From positions 1 through 10,621 of the forward strand of contig JAUXXN010000167.1 in NCBI GenBank assembly GCA_030684755.1: 10,621 bases of DNA. Direction: 5' to 3'. Shown here piece after piece: positions 1-8,005 of this stretch. A program made the position numbers and the translations under genes. The stretch comes from Hydrogenophaga sp. (GTDB taxonomy: Bacteria; Pseudomonadota; Gammaproteobacteria; Burkholderiales; Burkholderiaceae_C). Positions within the stretch are counted from its first letter, which is position 1. The number at the start of each line of letters is the position of its first letter. The notes below the pieces were generated by a model that had not been told where the DNA came from, did not search any database, and worked only from the letters and a program-made list of their open reading frames with translations.

Positions 1-146
<146 letters not shown>

Positions 147-160
147 GATGTGAGTGACGT

Positions 161-1129
161 TCAAGTTTCCAGGATTTGCTGTATTTCGATGGGGCTCAGC
201 AGACGCCCCGGGATCAGTTCACCGCCGTCGGTGTGGCCACTGCCCAACAACACGCGGTCGCTTGTTTCAGCACGGGCACCGGGCGCAGGCCCAAACACCG
301 CGACGCTGGGGTTGTTGGGCCAAGCGCCCCGGCGACGAACACCGCTCAAAAAGCGCCCAGCGCCCTCGGCATCCAGCGACACCAGCGTGTGGTCTTGCAA
401 CAGGGTCTGGACCGGCAACAGTCGGTCCTGTCGCTCGGTTTCGGTGGCGGCTTCCAAGGCTTCTAGGGTGATGCATTGGTTAGCGTCAAACGGCCCAGTC
501 GCCACGCGGCGCAGGCGGGTCAAATGGCCGCCGCAGCCCAGCGCCTCGCCAATGTCTTCGCCCAGCGTGCGAATGTAGGTGCCTTTGCTGCACCGCACAA
601 GCAAACACAGGTGCGGCTGCTCGCCTTGCAGATCAAAGCTCAACAGGTCCAAGTCGTGAATAACCACCTGCCGCGCTTCGCGCTCGACCGATTCGCCGTC
701 CCGTGCGTATTCATACAGCGGTTTTCCGTCTTTCTTCAAGGCGCTGTACATGGGCGGCACTTGGCTGATGGGGCCCATGAACCGGTCCAACACCTCAACC
801 AACTGGCCCACGGTGCAGGTGACCGGGCGCGATTCAATCACCTCGCCCTCGGCGTCGCCGGTGGAGGTTTTTTGGCCCAGACGCACCGTGGTTTCGTAGG
901 TTTTGTCGGCGTCCAGATGGATTTGGCTGAACTTGGTGGCGGCGCCAAAACACAGCGGCAGCACGCCCGTGGCCAGAGGATCGAGCGTGCCGGTGTGCCC
1001 GGCTTTTTCAGCGCGCAGCAACCACTTGACTTTTTGCAAAGCCTGGTTGCTGGAGAGCCCCAGCGGTTTATCGAGCAGCAGCACCCCATGCACAGGGCGC
1101 CGCTGCACCCGTGTGCGTGGCGCGTGCAT
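161..1129 (-). CDS. truB: tRNA pseudouridine(55) synthase TruB
   Basis: TruB converts uridine 55 in the T-loop of tRNAs to pseudouridine and also acts as a tRNA-folding chaperone. The product has 322 residues (E. coli about 314). The catalytic motif is [13 protein letters not shown], with the nucleophilic aspartate at residue 50. Further family motifs are KTYE (76-79), the [20 protein letters not shown] block (124-143) and [14 protein letters not shown] (181-194). The carboxy-terminal part is PUA-like. A GTG six bases upstream (1135) is in frame, but I chose the ATG at 1129 because a perfect AGGAGG (1137-1142) sits 7 nt before it, which would be only one base from the GTG. The gene starts 2 bp after the rbfA stop and the SD lies within the last rbfA codons, so the two are probably translationally coupled. 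Nothing looks broken. Confidence 0.97.
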   Translation of the reverse strand: MHAPRTRVQRRPVHGVLLLDKPLGLSSNQALQKVKWLLRAEKAGHTGTLDPLATGVLPLCFGAATKFSQIHLDADKTYETTVRLGQKTSTGDAEGEVIESRPVTCTVGQLVEVLDRFMGPISQVPPMYSALKKDGKPLYEYARDGESVEREARQVVIHDLDLLSFDLQGEQPHLCLLVRCSKGTYIRTLGEDIGEALGCGGHLTRLRRVATGPFDANQCITLEALEAATETERQDRLLPVQTLLQDHTLVSLDAEGAGRFLSGVRRRGAWPNNPSVAVFGPAPGARAETSDRVLLGSGHTDGGELIPGRLLSPIEIQQILET

Positions 1130-1131
1130 GG

Positions 1132-1506
1132 TCACTCCTCCTGGGCCCGAGACGAGACCGCTTTGGCAATCAATGCGTTCATGTCGGCTGCGCGTTCGGT
1201 GGTCCGGTCAAACACAAAGTGAAGCGTCGGCACGGTGTGGATGTGCAGCCGTTTGAACAGGCCGCTGCGCAAGAAACCCGCCGCTGTGTTCAGCCCTTGC
1301 AAAGTTTCTTGGGGGTCTCCGGTGAGCAGGCTGAAGAACACCTTGGCATGGGCGTAATCGGGCGTGACCTCGACCGCGTTGATGGTGACCATGCCCACGC
1401 GCGGGTCTTTGAGCTCGCGCGCGATCAACTCGGTCAGATCGCGCTGGATCTGATCGGCCACACGAAAACTGCGGTTGGGGGTGGATGACTTCTTGCGGGT
1501 TGCCAT
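1132..1506 (-). CDS. rbfA: 30S ribosome-binding factor RbfA
   Basis: RbfA is a small KH-fold protein that binds the 30S subunit near the 5' end of 16S rRNA, helps late 30S maturation and is needed for cold adaptation. The protein has 124 residues, normal for the family. It begins with a basic tail ([12 protein letters not shown]), then the [24 protein letters not shown] helix-strand block (15-38). The [15 protein letters not shown] segment (48-61) follows, then AAGFLR (75-80, the interrupted-helix region of the KH fold) and the conserved [22 protein letters not shown] stretch (92-113). It starts 24 bp after the infB stop; the gap has no obvious purine-rich SD. The last codons (GAG GAG TGA) overlap the truB ribosome binding site, so rbfA translation likely controls truB initiation. 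It is a member of the rimP-nusA-infB operon and appears intact. Confidence 0.97.
   Translation of the reverse strand: MATRKKSSTPNRSFRVADQIQRDLTELIARELKDPRVGMVTINAVEVTPDYAHAKVFFSLLTGDPQETLQGLNTAAGFLRSGLFKRLHIHTVPTLHFVFDRTTERAADMNALIAKAVSSRAQEE
1137..1142 (-). promoter_or_regulatory. Shine-Dalgarno of truB inside the 3' end of rbfA
   Basis: On the minus strand AGGAGG is followed by a 7-nt spacer and ATG (1129-1127). The SD lies in the terminal Glu codons of rbfA, whose TGA stop is at 1134-1132. This decides the truB start in favour of the ATG over the in-frame GTG at 1135. Confidence 0.8.
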
Positions 1507-1530
1507 GGTGTTTGTGCTGGTGGTGCGCGC

Positions 1531-4467
1531 TTACAGCGTGCGAGCCACTTCCTTGACCTCGAAGAACTCCAGCTGATCACCTTCTTTGATGTCGTTGTAA
1601 TTCTTGAGCTTGATACCGCACTCGAAACCTTCTTTGACCTCGCGCGCATCGTCTTTGAGGCGCTTGAGGGTGTCGATTTCGCCGGTGTAAATCACCACGT
1701 TGTCGCGCAGCAAACGGAAGTGTGCGTTGCGGTTGACCTGGCCTGACGTGACCATACAGCCAGCCACTGTGCCAATTTTGGTTGCCACGAACACGGTACG
1801 GATTTCGGCAGAACCGATGACTTCTTCGCGCTTTTCTGGAGCCAACATACCTGACATGGCCGCCTTCAGCTCATCAACAGCATCGTAAATGATGTTGTAG
1901 TAGCGCAAATCCACGTCGTTGCCTTCGGCCAGCTTGCGTGCACCCACATCGGCACGCACGTTAAAGCCAATGACAACCGCTTTGGAGGCAATGGCCAAGT
2001 TGACGTCGCTCTCGCTGATGCCGCCGACACCGGCAAACACCAGTTGCACCTTGACCTCGTCGGTCGACAGCTTTAGCAACGAAGAGCCCAGGGCTTCTTG
2101 CGAACCCTGCACATCCGCCTTGACGATGATGGGCAGAACTTTGACTTCGCCAGCAGAAATGTCGGTGAACATGGTTTCCAGTTTGGCGGCCTGCTGGCGT
2201 GCCAACTTGGTGTTGCGGAACTTGCCCGCACGGTAGGTAGCGATTTCGCGAGCGCGGCGCTCATCGGTCATGACCATGAAATCGTCACCAGCCTGCGGTA
2301 CTTCGGCAAGTCCTTGGATTTCCACTGGAATCGATGGCCCAGCCGATTTGATGGCTTTTCCGTTTTCATCCAGCATGGCGCGCACACGACCTGAAGTCTG
2401 TCCCACCAGCACCACATCGCCCGTTTTGAGCGTGCCGCTCTGCACCAGCACCGTGGCTACAGAACCACGACCCTTGTCCAAGCGAGCCTCAATCACCAAG
2501 CCTTTGGCCATGGCTTCCACAGGTGCTTTCAATTCCAGCACTTCAGCTTGTAACAGGACCTGTTCCAGCAACGCATCCACACCCTGACCCGTCTTGGCAG
2601 ACACGCCGACAAAAGGCACATCGCCGCCAAACTCTTCGGGCACAACGTCCTCTGCCACCAATTCCGAGCGCACGCGCTCCAGGTTGATGCCGGGTTTGTC
2701 GATCTTCGTCAATGCGACAACGATAGGTACACCAGCGGCTTTCGCGTGTTTGATGGCCTCCTTGGTTTGGGGCATCACGCCGTCGTCGGCCGCACACACC
2801 AGAATCACAATATCGGTTGCCTGAGCACCGCGAGCACGCATGGCAGTGAAGGCCTCGTGACCGGGGGTGTCGAGGAATGACACCATACCGCGCGGTGTTT
2901 CCACATGGTAAGCACCAATGTGCTGCGTGATACCACCGGCTTCGCCCGCCGCCACTTTCGCGCGACGGATGTAGTCCAGCAAGGAGGTTTTGCCATGATC
3001 AACGTGACCCATCACGGTTACGACCGGCGCGCGCGGCAACAACTCACCTTGCTGTTGGGTCGAATCGTCGTCCGTGAAGGCTTCTGGATCGTCCAGAGCC
3101 GCTACGACAGCCTTGTGACCGAGCTCTTCCACCACGATCATGGCGGTGTCTTGATCCAGCGGCTGGTTGATGGTCACCATCTGGCCCAGTTTCATCAATT
3201 GCTTGATGACCTCAGACGACTTCAGACTCATCTTGTGCGCCAATTCAGCCACGGTGATGGTCTCGGGCACATGCACCTCAATGACCTTGACTTCGGTCGG
3301 TGCCACAAAATTGCCTTGACCATGGTCGCTGCGCGAATCGCGATCACCACGACGACCGCCCCCGCGAGGACCGCCGCGCCAGTTGGAACGACCGGCGCTG
3401 GTGTCTCCACGGGTTTTGATTTCTTTCTTCTTGGCTGCGTCGTCTTTCCAAGTGGAAGACAAATTCTCAGACTTCACTTCTTTCTTGCCCGCTGCGGCTG
3501 GGGCGGTGGTTGCGGCTGTTTTTGCAGCAGCGGCAGTTTTTCCAGCGGCAGGTGGAGTGACGGCTGGCTTGCTTGGTGTCCCGGCTGGCTTGTGCAGCGT
3601 ACCTTTGAGACCCGCTTTCGAATCGGGTGCAGGCTCAGGCTTCTTCGCCACCATGGTTTTGGCGGGCGCAGCCATCATGGCGCGGATATTTGCAGCCTCC
3701 GCTTCGTCCTTGCGTCGGCGTTCTACAAGATCTTGCGCTCGCAATTCCTCTGCACGCTTGGTTTCGGCATTTTTCTCGGCAAGCACGCGCGCAGCAGACT
3801 CACGCTCGAGCGTATTCGTTTTGATCTGAGCCCGCTTGGCGGCTTCGGCTGCCAGCATTTCATCGCTGGGGGCTTCAGTGGCAGCGGCAGCGGCTTTGGC
3901 AGCAGCGGCGGCCTTGGCCGCAGCGGCGGCAGCTTGCGCGGCTTCAGCCGCTGCGCGCGCTTTCTCCGCTTCAACCCGCTTCGTTTCTTCGGCTTCTCGT
4001 TCCCGGCGTTTTTGCGCAAGCTCTTCTTCTTGGCGACGCAGGAGTTCGGCCTGTCGGCGAGCATCCTCTTCACGCCGCGTCAAATCAGCTGTGTCCACGG
4101 AGTCGACCTGCTCTACCAACTCCACAGGCGCAACCGCTGGAAGCACTGGGGGTGCCAACACCTCGTCTTCGCGTTTGATGAAAGTCCGCTTCTTGCGCAC
4201 TTCCACTTGGATGGTTCTCGCGCGTCCTGTGGCATCGGCTTGCTTGATCTCAGAAGTGGACTTCTTCATCAGGGTAATTTTTTTGCGCTCACCAGCCGCT
4301 GTGCCATGGCTGGCCTTGAGGTGACCCAACAGCATTTGCTTGTCAGACTCAGATATCGGATCAGATCCAAATTTCTTGGGAACCCCAGATGCGGAGAGTT
4401 GCTCCAGCAATAGGGAGGTGGGCTTGTTGAGCTCGGCAGCCAATTCGGCGACGGTGGTACTGGTCAT
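1531..4467 (-). CDS. infB: Translation initiation factor IF-2
   Basis: IF2 is the GTPase that places fMet-tRNA on the 30S subunit and promotes subunit joining. The product has 978 residues, longer than E. coli IF2 (890). In order: a first IF2_N domain (about 1-55), the IF2-associated segment (62-100), a charged Ala/Glu/Lys/Arg coiled-coil-like linker with an Ala-rich tract (170-198), an Ala/Pro/Lys linker (265-330), an Arg/Gly-rich stretch (353-386), a second IF2_N domain (about 399-450), then the G domain. The G motifs are GHVDHGKT (487-494), GGITQHIG (511-518), DTPGHEA (533-539), TKID (587-590) and SAK (623-625); domains II, III and the fMet-tRNA-binding C2 domain follow. The frame is open to 4530, but that extension lies in the nusA end. 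I chose the ATG at 4467 because GGAG (4478-4481) precedes it by 10 nt and [10 protein letters not shown] is the expected IF2 start. The nusA stop is 31 bp upstream. Confidence 0.98.
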   Translation of the reverse strand: MTSTTVAELAAELNKPTSLLLEQLSASGVPKKFGSDPISESDKQMLLGHLKASHGTAAGERKKITLMKKSTSEIKQADATGRARTIQVEVRKKRTFIKREDEVLAPPVLPAVAPVELVEQVDSVDTADLTRREEDARRQAELLRRQEEELAQKRREREAEETKRVEAEKARAAAEAAQAAAAAAKAAAAAKAAAAATEAPSDEMLAAEAAKRAQIKTNTLERESAARVLAEKNAETKRAEELRAQDLVERRRKDEAEAANIRAMMAAPAKTMVAKKPEPAPDSKAGLKGTLHKPAGTPSKPAVTPPAAGKTAAAAKTAATTAPAAAGKKEVKSENLSSTWKDDAAKKKEIKTRGDTSAGRSNWRGGPRGGGRRGDRDSRSDHGQGNFVAPTEVKVIEVHVPETITVAELAHKMSLKSSEVIKQLMKLGQMVTINQPLDQDTAMIVVEELGHKAVVAALDDPEAFTDDDSTQQQGELLPRAPVVTVMGHVDHGKTSLLDYIRRAKVAAGEAGGITQHIGAYHVETPRGMVSFLDTPGHEAFTAMRARGAQATDIVILVCAADDGVMPQTKEAIKHAKAAGVPIVVALTKIDKPGINLERVRSELVAEDVVPEEFGGDVPFVGVSAKTGQGVDALLEQVLLQAEVLELKAPVEAMAKGLVIEARLDKGRGSVATVLVQSGTLKTGDVVLVGQTSGRVRAMLDENGKAIKSAGPSIPVEIQGLAEVPQAGDDFMVMTDERRAREIATYRAGKFRNTKLARQQAAKLETMFTDISAGEVKVLPIIVKADVQGSQEALGSSLLKLSTDEVKVQLVFAGVGGISESDVNLAIASKAVVIGFNVRADVGARKLAEGNDVDLRYYNIIYDAVDELKAAMSGMLAPEKREEVIGSAEIRTVFVATKIGTVAGCMVTSGQVNRNAHFRLLRDNVVIYTGEIDTLKRLKDDAREVKEGFECGIKLKNYNDIKEGDQLEFFEVKEVARTL
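3310..3408 (-). other. Arg/Gly-rich segment of IF2
   Basis: These bases encode IF2 residues 354-386, a run dominated by Arg, Gly, Asp and Ser with repeated RGG/GGR units. It sits just before the second IF2_N domain. Such RG-rich runs are usually unstructured and can bind RNA; that role here is an inference. Confidence 0.6.
3874..3960 (-). repeat. Ala-codon low-complexity tract in infB
   Basis: Residues 170-198 of IF2 are almost all Ala with scattered Lys, Glu and Gln, written with repeated GCN codons (many GCC and GCT). It is a low-complexity, slippage-prone stretch within the helical linker between the two IF2_N domains. The reading frame is intact through it. Confidence 0.6.
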
Positions 4468-4498
4468 AGTTTCTTTTCTCCGCAAGGGCCTCCGCTGA

Positions 4499-5998
4499 TC
4501 AGATCGTAGGTTGAGCTTCGTCACCGGCAAACCAGTGAGCGCGGGCCAGCATGATCAGCGCAGTCGCATCTTCAGGCGTTTGACCGGTGATGTCGGTCAA
4601 CTCGTCGGTGGCCAGGTCGGCCAACTCGTCGCGGGTGTGAATTCCGCCATCGGCGAGTTTGGCAACCAGATCGAGCGTGACACCCTTGAGATCGCGCAGG
4701 TCTTGCGAGACCTCTTCGACGCTTTCTTCGCGGGCAATTTCCATAGTGAGCAAGACGTCTTTGGCGCGTGTGCGCAGCTCATTGACGGTACTTTCATCAA
4801 ACGATTCGATTTCGAGCATTTCCTGAATAGGCACGTAGGCCACTTCTTCAAGACTGGTGAACCCTTCGTCAATCAGGATATCGGCAATTTCCTGGTCCAC
4901 ATCCAGCTTGGCCATAAAGATTTTACGTATGCCATCGGATTCTTCAGCCTGCTTCTGGGCCGACTCATCGGCAGTCATGATGTTGATGCGCCAACCGGTC
5001 AACTCGGATGCCAAACGGACATTTTGGCCACCGCGTCCAATGGCAATGGCCAGATTTTCTTCGTCAACCACGACATCCATAGCATGACGCTCTTCGTCAA
5101 CCACGATGGACTGTACGTTGGCCGGAGCGAGAGCACCGATCACGAACTGGGCGGGGTCAGCGCTCCACAGCACAATGTCTACACGTTCACCAGCGAGTTC
5201 GTTGGTGACTCCATTGACCCGTGAACCACGAACGCCCACACAGGTACCAATAGGATCTATACGTTTGTCGATTGTGTGCACCGCGATCTTGGCTCGCGAA
5301 CCGGGATCACGGGCACAGGTCTTGATCTCCAACAGGCCCTGCTCAATCTCAGGCACTTCCAGTCGGAACAGTTCAACCATGAATTCAGGCGCCGAACGCG
5401 ACAACAAAATGGGTGCGCCACGCAGCGTCAGATCAACTTCCATGATCATGGCGCGCACACGGTCGCCATTTCGGAAGTTTTCCTTGGGAATCATTTCACT
5501 GCGACGAAGACGGCCTTCAACGCGACCACTCTCAACAATGAGGTCGCCTTTGTCCATGCGTTTGACGGTGCCAACAAAAATTTTGTCACCGCGCGACATG
5601 AAGTCGTTCAGCAGCATCTCGCGTTCTGCATCGCGAATTTTTTGCAAGATCACCTGCTTGGCCGCCATGGCGCCAATACGGCCAATAGGAACACTTTCTA
5701 CCGGCTTTTCAACGAAATCACCCTCTTCGATGTCGGCAAGCTCGTCGCGGGCATCGGTCAGCAACTCTTCGGCATCCGGATTTTGAAGGCCCGCTTCGTC
5801 GGGCACCACCAGCCAGCGACGGAAGGTTTCGTATGCACCCGTGTCGGGGTCCATAGCCACGCGGATGTCCACATCGCCTTTGTAAAGTTTCTTGGTGGCC
5901 GAGGCCAGCGCCAGCTCCACCGCACCAAGCACGACGTCGCGCTCGACGTTCTTCTCGCGGGAGATAGCATCAATCAGCATCAACATTTCGCGGTTCAT
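4499..5998 (-). CDS. nusA: Transcription termination/antitermination factor NusA
   Basis: NusA binds the RNA polymerase flap and the nascent RNA. It promotes pausing and hairpin-dependent termination, and takes part in rRNA antitermination with NusB, NusE and NusG. The 499-residue product matches E. coli NusA (495). It has an N-terminal polymerase-binding domain (1-134), an S1 domain (about 136-200, [20 protein letters not shown]), KH1 with [14 protein letters not shown] (251-264) and KH2 with [17 protein letters not shown] (320-336). Two acidic AR repeats follow (about 366-420 and 436-492), as in proteobacterial NusA where the C-terminal repeats bind the alpha subunit. The ATG at 5998 is preceded by a purine-rich AAAGGTGG (6007-6014). 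It follows rimP after 77 bp and precedes infB by 31 bp. The gene appears complete; the leader of this operon carries a terminator hairpin that NusA could act on. Confidence 0.98.
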   Translation of the reverse strand: MNREMLMLIDAISREKNVERDVVLGAVELALASATKKLYKGDVDIRVAMDPDTGAYETFRRWLVVPDEAGLQNPDAEELLTDARDELADIEEGDFVEKPVESVPIGRIGAMAAKQVILQKIRDAEREMLLNDFMSRGDKIFVGTVKRMDKGDLIVESGRVEGRLRRSEMIPKENFRNGDRVRAMIMEVDLTLRGAPILLSRSAPEFMVELFRLEVPEIEQGLLEIKTCARDPGSRAKIAVHTIDKRIDPIGTCVGVRGSRVNGVTNELAGERVDIVLWSADPAQFVIGALAPANVQSIVVDEERHAMDVVVDEENLAIAIGRGGQNVRLASELTGWRINIMTADESAQKQAEESDGIRKIFMAKLDVDQEIADILIDEGFTSLEEVAYVPIQEMLEIESFDESTVNELRTRAKDVLLTMEIAREESVEEVSQDLRDLKGVTLDLVAKLADGGIHTRDELADLATDELTDITGQTPEDATALIMLARAHWFAGDEAQPTI

Positions 5999-6075
5999 TT
6001 ACTCGCCCACCTTTCCGGATATTTTCTTCAGATTCAAAACAGTTTTTTGCATTCTTTTGCGCGCAGCACCGCGGT

Positions 6076-6666
6076 TTATTCGGGAGCAGAGACGCGAGGA
6101 ACTTGGCGACCCTTGAAACTAACAATGGGTGCCAATCTCGCCTGCTGGATATCGTTTAGCGTGAAGACCAGTGCTTGTAAGGACGGAGGGGCTCGTTTTT
6201 TACTCACACGAACCCCCGGCTTTGCTTCGGGCTCATCGCTCCAAACCACTTGCCACTGCACACCATCATCAGCGCGCTCTAGCGCACCGCGAAACTTTTT
6301 TCGGTTGGCTGAAACATCGGAACCCGTCACACCAATGGGGGCTTTCAAAGTGATGTCCACCACATGACCTTCAAATCGCACGTAATCCGTTTCAGACTTG
6401 AGAGGGCGGTCTATACCGGGAGAACCCACTTCCAAACGGCTGTACTCAAGACCCTCTACCTCCAACAAATACTGGAGCTGGCGTGTGATTTTTTCACAGT
6501 CTTCGACCGTCACAAACCGTTCTGAGGGGGTCGCTTCACCAGCATGCGGAGGCTGCCATGGCCAGTCTATCGTCACGCGCAATAGGCCACTGCCAGATCG
6601 CTCGAGCTCCACCAGGTCAAAACCCAGTCCAGTGACGGTTTGTTCAACGGTTTCTTGCCAGGCCAT
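6076..6666 (-). CDS. rimP: Ribosome maturation factor RimP
   Basis: RimP acts early in 30S assembly, helping uS12 and other proteins join the subunit. The product has 196 residues, longer than E. coli RimP (about 150) because of extra loops (around 36-49 and 128-160). Family motifs are VEQTVTGLGFDLVELERSG (7-25), LLRVTIDWP (28-36), VTVEDCEKITRQLQYLLEVE (52-71) and the hallmark LEVGSPGIDRPL (78-89). The frame stays open to 6903, but the extra 79 codons cross a terminator hairpin and have no family resemblance, so I place the start at the ATG at 6666, where MAWQETVEQTVTGLG matches the usual amino terminus. No Shine-Dalgarno lies at a normal distance: the preceding 44 nt are rich in C and A. It is the first gene of the operon; nusA follows after 77 bp. 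Confidence 0.94.
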   Translation of the reverse strand: MAWQETVEQTVTGLGFDLVELERSGSGLLRVTIDWPWQPPHAGEATPSERFVTVEDCEKITRQLQYLLEVEGLEYSRLEVGSPGIDRPLKSETDYVRFEGHVVDITLKAPIGVTGSDVSANRKKFRGALERADDGVQWQVVWSDEPEAKPGVRVSKKRAPPSLQALVFTLNDIQQARLAPIVSFKGRQVPRVSAPE

Positions 6667-6717
6667 CGTGTGTGGTGTTTGCCCTAGGGGTTTGTGTGGG
6701 TGTAAAAGCGTTCGGCC

Positions 6718-6750
6718 AAAAAAAATGGGCCGGTAGTAACCCGCCCATTT
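6718..6750 (-). terminator. Intrinsic-terminator hairpin in the rimP-nusA leader
   Basis: Read on the minus strand, AAATGGGC (6750-6743) pairs with GCCCATTT (6730-6723), giving 8 bp. After one G-G mismatch, three more pairs close a loop of about 4 nt. A run of eight T residues (6725-6718) ends the stem and continues after it. This is the form of a Rho-independent terminator. It lies 51 bp upstream of rimP, downstream of a promoter-like sequence at 6766-6796 and 177 bp after the DUF2788 gene. It may end the upstream transcript, act as an attenuator for rimP-nusA-infB, or both. I saw no credible promoter between it and rimP. Confidence 0.75.
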
Positions 6751-6765
6751 GGTCGTGAAGCTCGC

Positions 6766-6796
6766 ATTATAACCATGCTTGATGGGCTGTTTGCAA
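6766..6796 (-). promoter_or_regulatory. Candidate sigma-70 promoter upstream of rimP
   Basis: On the minus strand a perfect -10 box TATAAT (6771-6766) follows TTGCAA (6796-6791) with a 19-bp spacer, slightly longer than ideal. A transcript would begin near 6758-6762, about 10 nt before the terminator hairpin at 6750-6718. It is the best promoter-like site between the DUF2788 gene and rimP. The perfect -10 is the main support; the spacing weakens it. Confidence 0.5.
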
Positions 6797-6862
6797 AATT
6801 GGGCGACGTTAGACCGGTATCGAGTCCCTTCCGACGCATGGCACGTGCAGGGGACCGGTGAA

Positions 6863-6889
6863 GCCCAGTGTCCGGGCAGCGTCCGCTGC
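6863..6889 (-). repeat. Two adjacent short stem-loops downstream of the DUF2788 gene
   Basis: GCAGC (6876-6880) pairs with GCTGC (6885-6889) around a 4-nt loop. GCCC (6863-6866) pairs with GGGC (6874-6877) around a 7-nt loop; the two share bases 6876-6877. They begin about 40 nt after the DUF2788 stop codon. Neither has a following T run, so they are not intrinsic terminators; they could protect a 3' end or be fortuitous. Confidence 0.35.
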
Positions 6890-6927
6890 TTATGGATGGC
6901 CAATATTCTGCGATCCCCACCAAGATT

Positions 6928-7149
6928 TTAGATTCCCAGGATCCATTGAATTATATTTTTAGACATGAATCCCAGCATACCAAACGACAAAACGAGAAAA
7001 AGGATGAAAGTACCAAACTTGCCTGCCTTGGCCTCCAGCGCCAGGTTAAGCACAATGAATAACATGTACAAAATGAAGGCTCCGACGCCAAACGTCAGCC
7101 CAAATTGGGCGATCTGTCCTTCGGTGTAGCCAAAAAGGGTTGCATCCAT
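6928..7149 (-). CDS. DUF2788 family small inner-membrane protein
   Basis: This 73-residue protein resembles the DUF2788 family, known from beta- and gammaproteobacteria and without an assigned function. After a short polar amino terminus, two hydrophobic helices (about 15-37 and 46-63) flank the charged turn LEAKAGKFGT (38-47), the most family-like part. The carboxy end KNIIQWILGI is amphipathic or hydrophobic. No catalytic residues are visible. The ATG at 7149 follows a strong GGAGG (7157-7161) with a 7-nt spacer, and the gene starts 3 bp after the DUF2189 gene. The two are therefore almost certainly one transcriptional unit, probably translationally coupled. The family call is from recognition only; a plain two-helix membrane protein is certain, the DUF number less so. 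Confidence 0.85.
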   Translation of the reverse strand: MDATLFGYTEGQIAQFGLTFGVGAFILYMLFIVLNLALEAKAGKFGTFILFLVLSFGMLGFMSKNIIQWILGI

Positions 7150-7152
7150 GGC

Positions 7153-7953
7153 TTAACCTCCGCCCTTGTCTGCGCTACTGTGCAGTTGAGAAGTTGTTCG
7201 TTGCGTGAGGTCGCAGTAAGCGTGCCAACTGGCGTGGGCGACCAGGGGAATGGTCACAATCAATCCGAGCAATGCCGTGAGCATGCCCACACCGACCAGT
7301 ATCCCTATCAACACTGCCCAGAAAGCCATGGGGCCGGGGTGGTTGGCTACCGCACGCCAGCTGTCGGCCACAGCGACACTGATGGGAGCTGAGGTATCAA
7401 CCAGCATGGGGATGGCCACAACGCTGGACGCAAACACCGGCGCCGCCAGCAAGGCGCCCAGCAGCAGCCATACCTCGAACAACCCGATCTCACGAACAAG
7501 CACGACATGCCGCAGGAAATCAACAGGTTTGTGGATCGGTTCGGGTGAGTACAGCGTGATCAGCGCCGCCGAGGTCAGTACCCAGCCAGTGCCCGCCAGA
7601 CCCAACAACAGTCCGAATCGCACGAGCCGACCATCGCCCGAGCGCCACAGAGCAATCACTTCGGGCATGCCCACGCAACGCCCACTGTTGCAGGATCGGC
7701 TAACGTGATAGAGACCAGTTGCAAGTATGGGTGCCACGATCAGGAAACCCGAAAAAGCACCAGCCATTAGCCAGAATTGATCGCGGGCTGCCCACAACAG
7801 CAACCACCCACCTGCGGTCAGCAGCAAGCCATGCCACAGACCCGGCGCCGGATTACGACGCAGATCGGCCCAACCCAGCGCCAGCCAGCGCAACGGTGAG
7901 CTTAAAGAAACCTGAACGGGCGATTGAGACAAAGTGGATGGGCGGTCGTTCAT
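7153..7953 (-). CDS. DUF2189-type integral membrane protein
   Basis: A 266-residue polytopic membrane protein of unknown function. After a polar amino terminus and the segment LRWLALGWADLRRNPAPGLWHGLLLTAGGW (21-50) come about six hydrophobic helices, near 38-55, 61-82, 112-135, 158-182, 207-221 and 224-241. Features typical of the DUF2189 family include SGFLIVAPILATGLYHVSR (68-86), VVAIPMLVDTSAPISVAVADSWRAVANHPGPM (178-209) and the ending VAHASWHAYCDL (238-249). No enzyme motif is visible. A TTG in frame at 7965 would add four residues, but it lacks an SD, so I prefer the ATG at 7953, preceded by a weak GGA. The last codons (Gly-Gly-Gly-stop) contain the SD of the DUF2788 gene downstream. Upstream lies a 280-bp gap to yejF on the same strand, so the pair probably has its own promoter. 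Confidence 0.88.
   Translation of the reverse strand: MNDRPSTLSQSPVQVSLSSPLRWLALGWADLRRNPAPGLWHGLLLTAGGWLLLWAARDQFWLMAGAFSGFLIVAPILATGLYHVSRSCNSGRCVGMPEVIALWRSGDGRLVRFGLLLGLAGTGWVLTSAALITLYSPEPIHKPVDFLRHVVLVREIGLFEVWLLLGALLAAPVFASSVVAIPMLVDTSAPISVAVADSWRAVANHPGPMAFWAVLIGILVGVGMLTALLGLIVTIPLVAHASWHAYCDLTQRTTSQLHSSADKGGG
7157..7161 (-). promoter_or_regulatory. Shine-Dalgarno of the DUF2788 gene within the DUF2189 stop region
   Basis: GGAGG on the minus strand lies in the last Gly codons before the TAA stop (7155-7153) of the upstream gene and 7 nt before the ATG at 7149. The layout favours coupled translation of the two membrane proteins. Confidence 0.75.
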
Positions 7954-7981
7954 TCGATTTTCCAAGGGCCAAAAGCCGGAC

Positions 7982-8005
7982 GGAACCCGTCTTTATAGCG
8001 GGTCC
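7982..8005. repeat. Imperfect dyad around a TATAAA box upstream of the DUF2189 gene
   Basis: On the plus strand GGAACCCG (7982-7989) is mirrored by CGGGTCC (7999-8005), seven pairs with one bulged A, around a 9-bp centre. The centre contains TATAAA on the minus strand (7997-7992). It lies 29-52 bp upstream of the DUF2189 start. It could be a repressor operator or a leader hairpin; the sequence alone cannot say which. Confidence 0.35.

Noticed and set aside
1130..1135. GTG start of truB at 1135
   Set aside because: It would sit one base from the AGGAGG; the ATG at 1129 has an ideal 7-nt spacer.
476..1222. A 248-codon open frame on the plus strand opposite truB and rbfA
   Set aside because: Shadow of truB and rbfA; composition (many Gln, His, Arg) is typical of antisense translation of GC-rich genes.
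2905..4413. A 502-codon open frame on the plus strand opposite infB
   Set aside because: It is the antisense of IF2, whose motifs are continuous on the minus strand. The translated product is Arg/Cys/Phe/Ser-rich without any recognisable domain; high GC keeps this frame open.
4468..4530. Amino-terminal extension of infB into nusA
   Set aside because: The extra 21 codons overlap the nusA end, while the ATG at 4467 has an upstream GGAG and begins the canonical IF2_N sequence.
6035..6049. CAAAA/TTTTG stem in the rimP-nusA gap as a terminator
   Set aside because: Only 5 A-T-rich pairs and no following T run; the 77-bp gap looks like an ordinary leader with a purine-rich nusA SD.
5276..6367. A 363-codon open frame on the plus strand across nusA and rimP
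   Set aside because: It lies antisense to two well-identified genes and spans their intergenic gap; no family resemblance and no convincing SD.
6667..6903. Amino-terminal extension of rimP to a start at 6903
   Set aside because: The added residues have no resemblance to RimP, and the stretch contains the promoter-like TATAAT and the terminator hairpin; the normal RimP start is at 6666.
6760..6927. A tRNA gene upstream of rimP, as metY in E. coli
   Set aside because: A GGACTCGATACC stretch faintly recalls a T-loop, but the flanking bases do not form a T stem, anticodon arm or acceptor stem on either strand.
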